Below, piece by piece: positions 58,720-64,000 of a stretch of 64,000 bases of DNA. The stretch is from Asterias rubens. Taxonomy: Eukaryota; Echinodermata; Asteroidea; Forcipulatida; Asteriidae. Position numbers and translations under genes: made by a program. The notes under the pieces were generated by a model. That model was not told the DNA's origin, did not search any database, and saw nothing but the letters and a program-made list of their open reading frames with translations. The DNA is taken from the NCBI RefSeq assembly GCF_902459465.1, contig NC_047062.1, positions 4,156,501 through 4,220,500 of the forward strand, in the 5' to 3' direction. Positions within the stretch are counted from its first letter, which is position 1. Every line of letters begins with the position of its first letter.

Positions 58720-61520
58720 TAATTTTCTTTATTCGCTTAGTTAGATTATTATTAGTACTAGCAGTACAGAAGCGACTTAACCTGGACACGGTTTCAGAAC
58801 CAACCAGTTCTAGTGGAGCAATCGTGGGTAACTTTTTAAAGTTTTCCAGACAAATTTTCAATTAAAACCACTACCTTTTTACTTTTTAGTTAATTTTATT
58901 TTACTAACTAGTTAGAACTACCTAGGTAGACGAAGATTCAACCAAACAAACTGAACCGATTACACACATTCAAGTTTATTGATAGGTTTTGAAAAGTATC
59001 GTACCTAAAATTGTTGTTCAAAACATTGTTGAATTAGGTTAGTGAGTGTTTTATAGTGATTTGCCCACCACCACACAAGACCCCTCCCCTGAAAAACGGA
59101 CAAAATGCACGAGTTGGAAAATGTTACAGCGCCCTCTATAACTGCGGTGCCCTAAAAATCTACATCTTGCATGCGGTCCAGTCAGATGTTTTTGTTGTTA
59201 CACTGGGGCGATTTCCTTGTTAGGGTACTCGGGGTAGAGAAAAATACTGATAGGTAAAAACTAAATTTATTGAATGATGTAATTAATAAACAAGTTGTAT
59301 GCAAGGAGGGTGAGTCAAAACATACAGCTAGCTGTGACCATTTAGAGCATCAATACGACCACTCTTCCACAAATTTGTTCCATGTAATTTGTAATGACAA
59401 AGTTAGGACACTGGGAATGGGGGGAACACTTGGGGCGGAACCATAGAGTAAGGACAGGGCGGACCTTTCTGATCAGGATACAAAAAATAATGACGGGAAG
59501 AGTGTGCCTGAAGAGTTGCTTTTGGGAAAATGCTTACAAAATGGCATTTATATCAACGAAAAATTTCATATCAAGGTGGACTTTTTATTTTTGTTTTACT
59601 ACTAAAGATAGAAAAGTTATTTTCTACTACTTATTTCCTTCACAACAATATCCAAACAATAAATCAAATTGCTAAAGCCAGGACATTCCAAAGTGCGTGT
59701 GTGCGGGGGGGGGGGGGGGGGGGGTAAGTAATTCTGCTGGCGAGGTCTTTACATTTTACAGTATTAATATTCACGGCTTGCAAAGTCCCGGATGTCAACT
59801 CAATACACAATTACATTACAATTACGTTCCCACTCCTCATCCAATCAAAATACTCAGTCTGCGGTTTTACCCCAAAAGAATATAAAAAAACACAACACAG
59901 AGGGTGTCATCATCGTTGGCCACCAGGCCCAGCTGCATTGTAGTTTATTGCTCCATGATTGTACGTGTGTACAAATACATGGCAATTCACTATTGTAGTT
60001 CACCTGTTGTGATTGTGCGCATGTTTTGAAAAGCGGGTCACGCACACACAACGTTAGGTATGCAAGGCGTCTAGCCGATCCAACAAGCTAGCTCTGGATG
60101 GCCAGCTAGCTGCCACCACCAATATACACACGTTAGCTCGCTAATTCAGCCACCATGGTTGATGCCTCGTTGAATTGCAGTTCACACTAAACTAAAAAAA
60201 AACCTTCTCCAAGTTCACAATACGGACGGGACGTTCGCTGAGGGTACTCATCAGGCGTTCGCTTAGTGCACTCTGCTTCGGGAGACGTTTGACGGTAGAC
60301 CGCTATATTGTGGCAAGGCTGGATTTTTTTTATCGACTGCGCCAAACGAGGAACGTTGGATGTTGAAGTTTTGTTGCGTGACAGTTTTCACGGGAATTCC
60401 ATTCGGCAAGTATTTACCATGTTTATCGTACATTTCAACACAAGGGTTCCCCACACGTGGTTGTTAAGTTATTACTGTTTTGGTCCTAGTTGTGTATTTT
60501 TGCCACAAGTTACACAGTGAGTGATATGATGGGACAGAAGGTATTTCTTTGAATGAAAAAAAGTGGCCTTTGCCGAAACTAGGCCCTTCCATTTTTACAC
60601 AATAGTATTGACAACACCATGCATCATATTTTTCCTACTTTAATCTGATTTTCGACCCCCCCCCCCCCCGAAAGGCAGGGAAAAACTGGTCAATAAGTGA
60701 AAATGTTATTAAATAGCCTGGCAAGCCTACCACAATACTATATACCATGTGTTGTACATGTATACTATGGATAGTATTACTATAGTATTAGAGTATAGGT
60801 CAGCTCTTTTTCTCTACTAACTATTTATGCAATTTCCTGCTTTTTTCCAAGAAGGGTCAAATATCATGCTAGTTTTATTAATAAAACTTGGTAAACCGAA
60901 ACATCCTTTTTGACAAAATTTATTGTAGATTTGGAAGTAGACCTATTCAGAATGCTTGGCGCCCCCTCATCATAAAAGTTAATTTTGTGCTTTACATTTC
61001 TTCTTGTTATTGTTAACTGTTGAAAGTTGCCACCCCCCCCCCCCCCCCCGTCCCCCATTTTGAAATTGAAGGCCATAAGGCCATTTAAACTGAAATGTAT
61101 TGTGCATAATAACCATTGGCGCTTGTTAATGTGCCTAGTTGCTACACTCTTCAGATTGAGATACAGAACTGCTTGATTAGTTGGTGGTACAGCAGCGTCA
61201 TAATCAGAATATTGATTTTGGGGGGCACATAGGAGATTTAAAAAAAGAATTCTGGGGGCACTTCTGGCCAAATTTCTGTTTGCTTTTTCTTTTAAAAAAT
61301 TGCAGTGCCTTTTTAATGTAATGGGAAATAGTGTAACGCCATAAGTGTAAAACAAATTTAAATTACAAAAAGTATTGCGCGTGACATTTTGAGGTTGCTC
61401 TGCCGGTCATATTTTAAAAAGATTTTAGCATTTATACTGTGCATAAAATATTTCTGAAAAACTTGGATGATTACGATGTAATATTTAAACGTATTTATAT
61501 ACTTTTTTCTTCTCATCAAA
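58720..61520. other. gene-free stretch between the SLC46-like and IGFBP genes
   Basis: AT-rich DNA with G or C runs at 59706, 60658 and 61032. Small open frames here lack recognisable features. Confidence 0.4.
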
Positions 61521-61743
61521 ACAGGAGCAGGAGCAAATTGATCGCATCATTTTGTCAAGATTTCCAACTTATTTTTTCTTTGAAAATGAGTTGACTTCAG
61601 TTGTTGTTGCCTCTGATGAAATCCTACACTCATTTTTGATTAACGGCAACCACCACAACTTAAGTTTGACCCACAAACAAACTTTGAACGTAAAGTCAAC
61701 TCGGAACAGTCCCAAAAGGAACATTCTATAGACTGCAGCAGAT

Positions 61744-62017
61744 ATGCTGTCGTACTTTATCCTGATTCTGTGCATGGTGCTGCACGTTGAGGCACTATCC
61801 TGTGGGCCTTGTGAGCCAGAAACCTGCCCGACTATCTCCTGCAGTGGATCACAGATACCTGGCCCATGTGGCTGCTGTACGGTCTGTGCTAAACAATTAG
61901 GAGAATCATGCGGTGGTCAATACGACCTGGCTGGACGATGTGACGAGGGACTTATGTGTTCGGTCAGTCTGGAATTTGGAGAAGCTGTACCGCAGCAAGC
62001 AGTTGGCATTTGTCAAG
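61744..62017 (+). CDS. secreted IGFBP-domain protein, first coding exon
   Basis: The exon opens after an acceptor (CAAAACAG, 61524), has its start at ATG 61744, and ends at donor CAAG|GTAACG (62017), leaving one base of a split codon. Residues 1-18 are a signal peptide (MLSYFILILCMVLHVEAL). Residues 19-92 form an insulin-like-growth-factor-binding N-terminal domain with paired cysteines: SCGPCEPETCPTISC, GPCGCCTVCAKQLGESCGG with the hallmark CGCC.VCA, then GRCDEGLMCS and GICQG. This matches IGFBP7, IGFBPL1, KAZALD1 and single-IGFBP-domain proteins. Which one depends on later exons (Kazal, Ig or none), not found in 62018-64000, so the gene probably leaves the window. The read-through tail after the donor (NALSLNSRTYI) is intronic. 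Confidence 0.88.
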
Positions 62018-64000
62018 GTAACGCACTGTCACTAAATTCTCGAACTTATATTTAGTATAATTAGTATGCCCTGTAAGACTTGCGTTTTTTTTAATGAATC
62101 GCTTAATTCTGTTTAGGCCTAATGCTATTTAAACTAAAGCCAATGAGTTTTCATATTTGTTAAACTCGGATTGAAAAGAATTGAGCCTGATAGGTTTTTC
62201 CAAGTATGAAAACATTGATTTTGTTTTCTATGGTCTTTGGGGCAAGAAAGAGCAAAACAATCCTTTTCCTGACAGTTGTTCTTTTAAAAAGGATGGAAAT
62301 TTGGAAAGACAGACAACCAAGAAGTAAGATAGTTGATAATTTGCACAGTTAAAAAGAAAGTCAAAAGGACCATCCCAGCCAAGACTAAAGAAGCGGAACT
62401 GCCTTGGTGCTCAAAGTCAAACTAATATTCCACAATCTTGCAATCCAGGCATCATTTGTTCTCAAAGGGCTTTGTCCTATCAAAGTAAACTAAGGTTTAA
62501 CTGGTGTCCTATGACCTTAAATTAATCCTATTATCCATTTCATATTTCAAGGACATTAAAAAATACTTGTGAATCTAAACATACTGGCTACTGGCCTCCT
62601 GACTACTGCTGATAATGAAATTGATTTTTCATTCTGAAAATGTATACTTCTCTTCTCTATACATGGTCTTGTTTTCAGTCATTATTGGTGTTGGACTTTT
62701 CTATAAACAGCATGATCAAACAACATACACCCTTTAAAACAACATTTCTCGCAATCTTGTTATGACATTCATGTAACAAGGTGTCACATTCACTTTTGTT
62801 CATTCGACCTTGAAAATAGGAAATCATGTGTTACCCAACTCAGGTTTAAAGATGAATTGCTACTTTTAGGACTAAGTGCTCTAAATGTTTACGCCCCAAA
62901 ACACAAAGAGTAACAGGGACTTTTCATAATAAGGTTTGTTGCATTGTGGGTGCTAGCAACATCATTGTCTATGTTTTGAAAGTATACTTTAGATAGGTGG
63001 GGGGAGGGGGGAATGGAATGTAGAATATTTCAGCTTCTTTTCTCAAGTATATTTTCCTTTATTGTATACCAAAGAAGGGGATCTCAAAAAGAGAAAAAGA
63101 AGTAAGGAGTGGACCTTTTGAGTGACATTTTGGAATTCATTTACAAGAGGCTATGTGTAATTTATTTGGCAGTTGTTTGCTGTGTTTCAATTGGTTTAAC
63201 CTTGTTATTGTGGATCCTATATTGGAGGCCATTGAAGCAAAAGGACAGGTGTGTTTGTGTGTGTGCATGAACTGGTGGTATGCGAAGGTTGAACAATCAA
63301 GAGATGGGCAGAAAATCAGCTGACTGTTACTAATAATCATCAATTAGGCAAAGCATGAAACAGGATCAGAAAAGAGAAGGCAGACAGTCAAAGAATTACC
63401 TGGCCACCAACCCCCCCTTTGATACACCCTCTCTCAATGTTGATTAAAGTCACATTGTCTGGATCCAATGTTGTTTTTATTTTGCACACAACATGGAATC
63501 TTTTAATAATGTACCGGCATTGCAAGATTCATTGGTAAAAGTGCTTACTGTCACAGCTAGAGCCTGTTTCTAACCCTCCCAGAGATGTATTCTTTGCCAT
63601 GCTGTAGCTCACATTCCACTCTATCACTATCCACTGCATCTAATCCGCTTAATGTTGTTATCATTTAAATTGTTATGTTATTTGGAGGCGGGGGAATGTG
63701 GCAATGTTTTGGTTAGTTAGTTTCAGTTTGACGAAAGATTCTTCTGTAAGGATGACGACCACGCGGTGGTTTTAAGCAAACTTTAATTTACGCAAGACCT
63801 TCTGGCTACTGTATCGTGTGTGCACTTTTGTCAAAGCACATTTGATACAAAGACAGAAAAGTAGGCTAGGCTACAGTTTCATGAAAAGCAAGTTCATTAA
63901 AAAATCTGACTTTAATTGGTAAACTCAGTACTTTTTTATACAGTTTGGTTAGTATCATTTAAAATATTGTCCTTAAGAAACAAAACTTCATAGTTTTGTA
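62018..64000 (+). other. likely intron of the IGFBP-domain gene
   Basis: No cysteine-rich exon or clear coding stretch is seen. The sequence is AT-rich, with a G-rich patch at about 62998-63018. Confidence 0.5.

Noticed and set aside
1-64000. CRISPR array, prokaryotic operons or phage genes
   Set aside because: The window has spliced eukaryotic genes; the regular repeats are minisatellites without unique spacers of constant length.

Overview
This is a 64 kb piece of a metazoan nuclear genome. It is AT-rich, with intron-split genes (GT..AG introns of a few hundred to about 2000 bases), long intergenic spaces, and many short non-autonomous transposons, tRNA-derived SINEs and homopolymer runs. 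The gene set (mitochondrial ribosomal proteins, RNF8, SLC46 and SLC16 transporters, a PAR-type bZIP factor, an IGFBP-domain protein) and the repeat style suggest a deuterostome marine invertebrate. My best guess is an echinoderm, possibly a sea star. That is inference from general impression; no search was run.

Layout from left to right. 1-5263 (+): a monocarboxylate-transporter-like (SLC16-type) MFS gene missing its N-terminal exon. 5264-12600: repeats only, including foldback elements, a ~180 bp tandem satellite and SINEs. 12610-13418 (+): MRPS12, two coding exons. 13419-24067: repeats, including nested MITEs, and the upstream region of the next gene. 24084-25109 (+): a PAR-family bZIP factor whose coding part is one exon. 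25110-31155: repeats and a CpG-rich patch. 39205-31156 (-): RNF8, rebuilt as seven coding exons (693 aa) with FHA, very long coiled coil and RING. 39424-49274 (+): MRPL4, rebuilt as nine coding exons (335 aa). The RNF8 and MRPL4 start codons are 218 bp apart, head to head, which implies one short bidirectional promoter. 57560-52787 (-): an SLC46/proton-coupled-folate-transporter-like gene, six coding exons (521 aa). 61744-62017 (+): the first coding exon of a secreted IGFBP-domain protein that leaves the window.

Most of the remaining DNA is mobile. The main family (at least ten copies, about 350-400 bp) has inverted ends beginning TTAAAGGCAGTGGACACT and TTAA flanks. Others are a GGGCCCAATTTCAT foldback family, a TTAA foldback of 376 bp, a hAT-like 282 bp element, an ATGGGAGACTTT palindromic family, tRNA-headed SINEs, and 3' ends of LINE reverse-transcriptase ORFs. 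Several sit within a few bases of splice sites of the SLC46 and MRPL4 genes. A ~0.9 kb foldback built from GATCG-rich minisatellite lies in MRPL4 intron 1, and a smaller GATCG-rich array lies near the window start. Two histone-mRNA-like 3' stem-loops occur without any histone gene.

MRPS12 and MRPL4 serve the same mitochondrial ribosome; the other genes have no evident shared pathway. I did not find a clear, wholly new multi-gene system. The most unusual content is the repeat architecture and how it touches gene structure. Exon joins were checked by hand for reading phase, not against transcripts.
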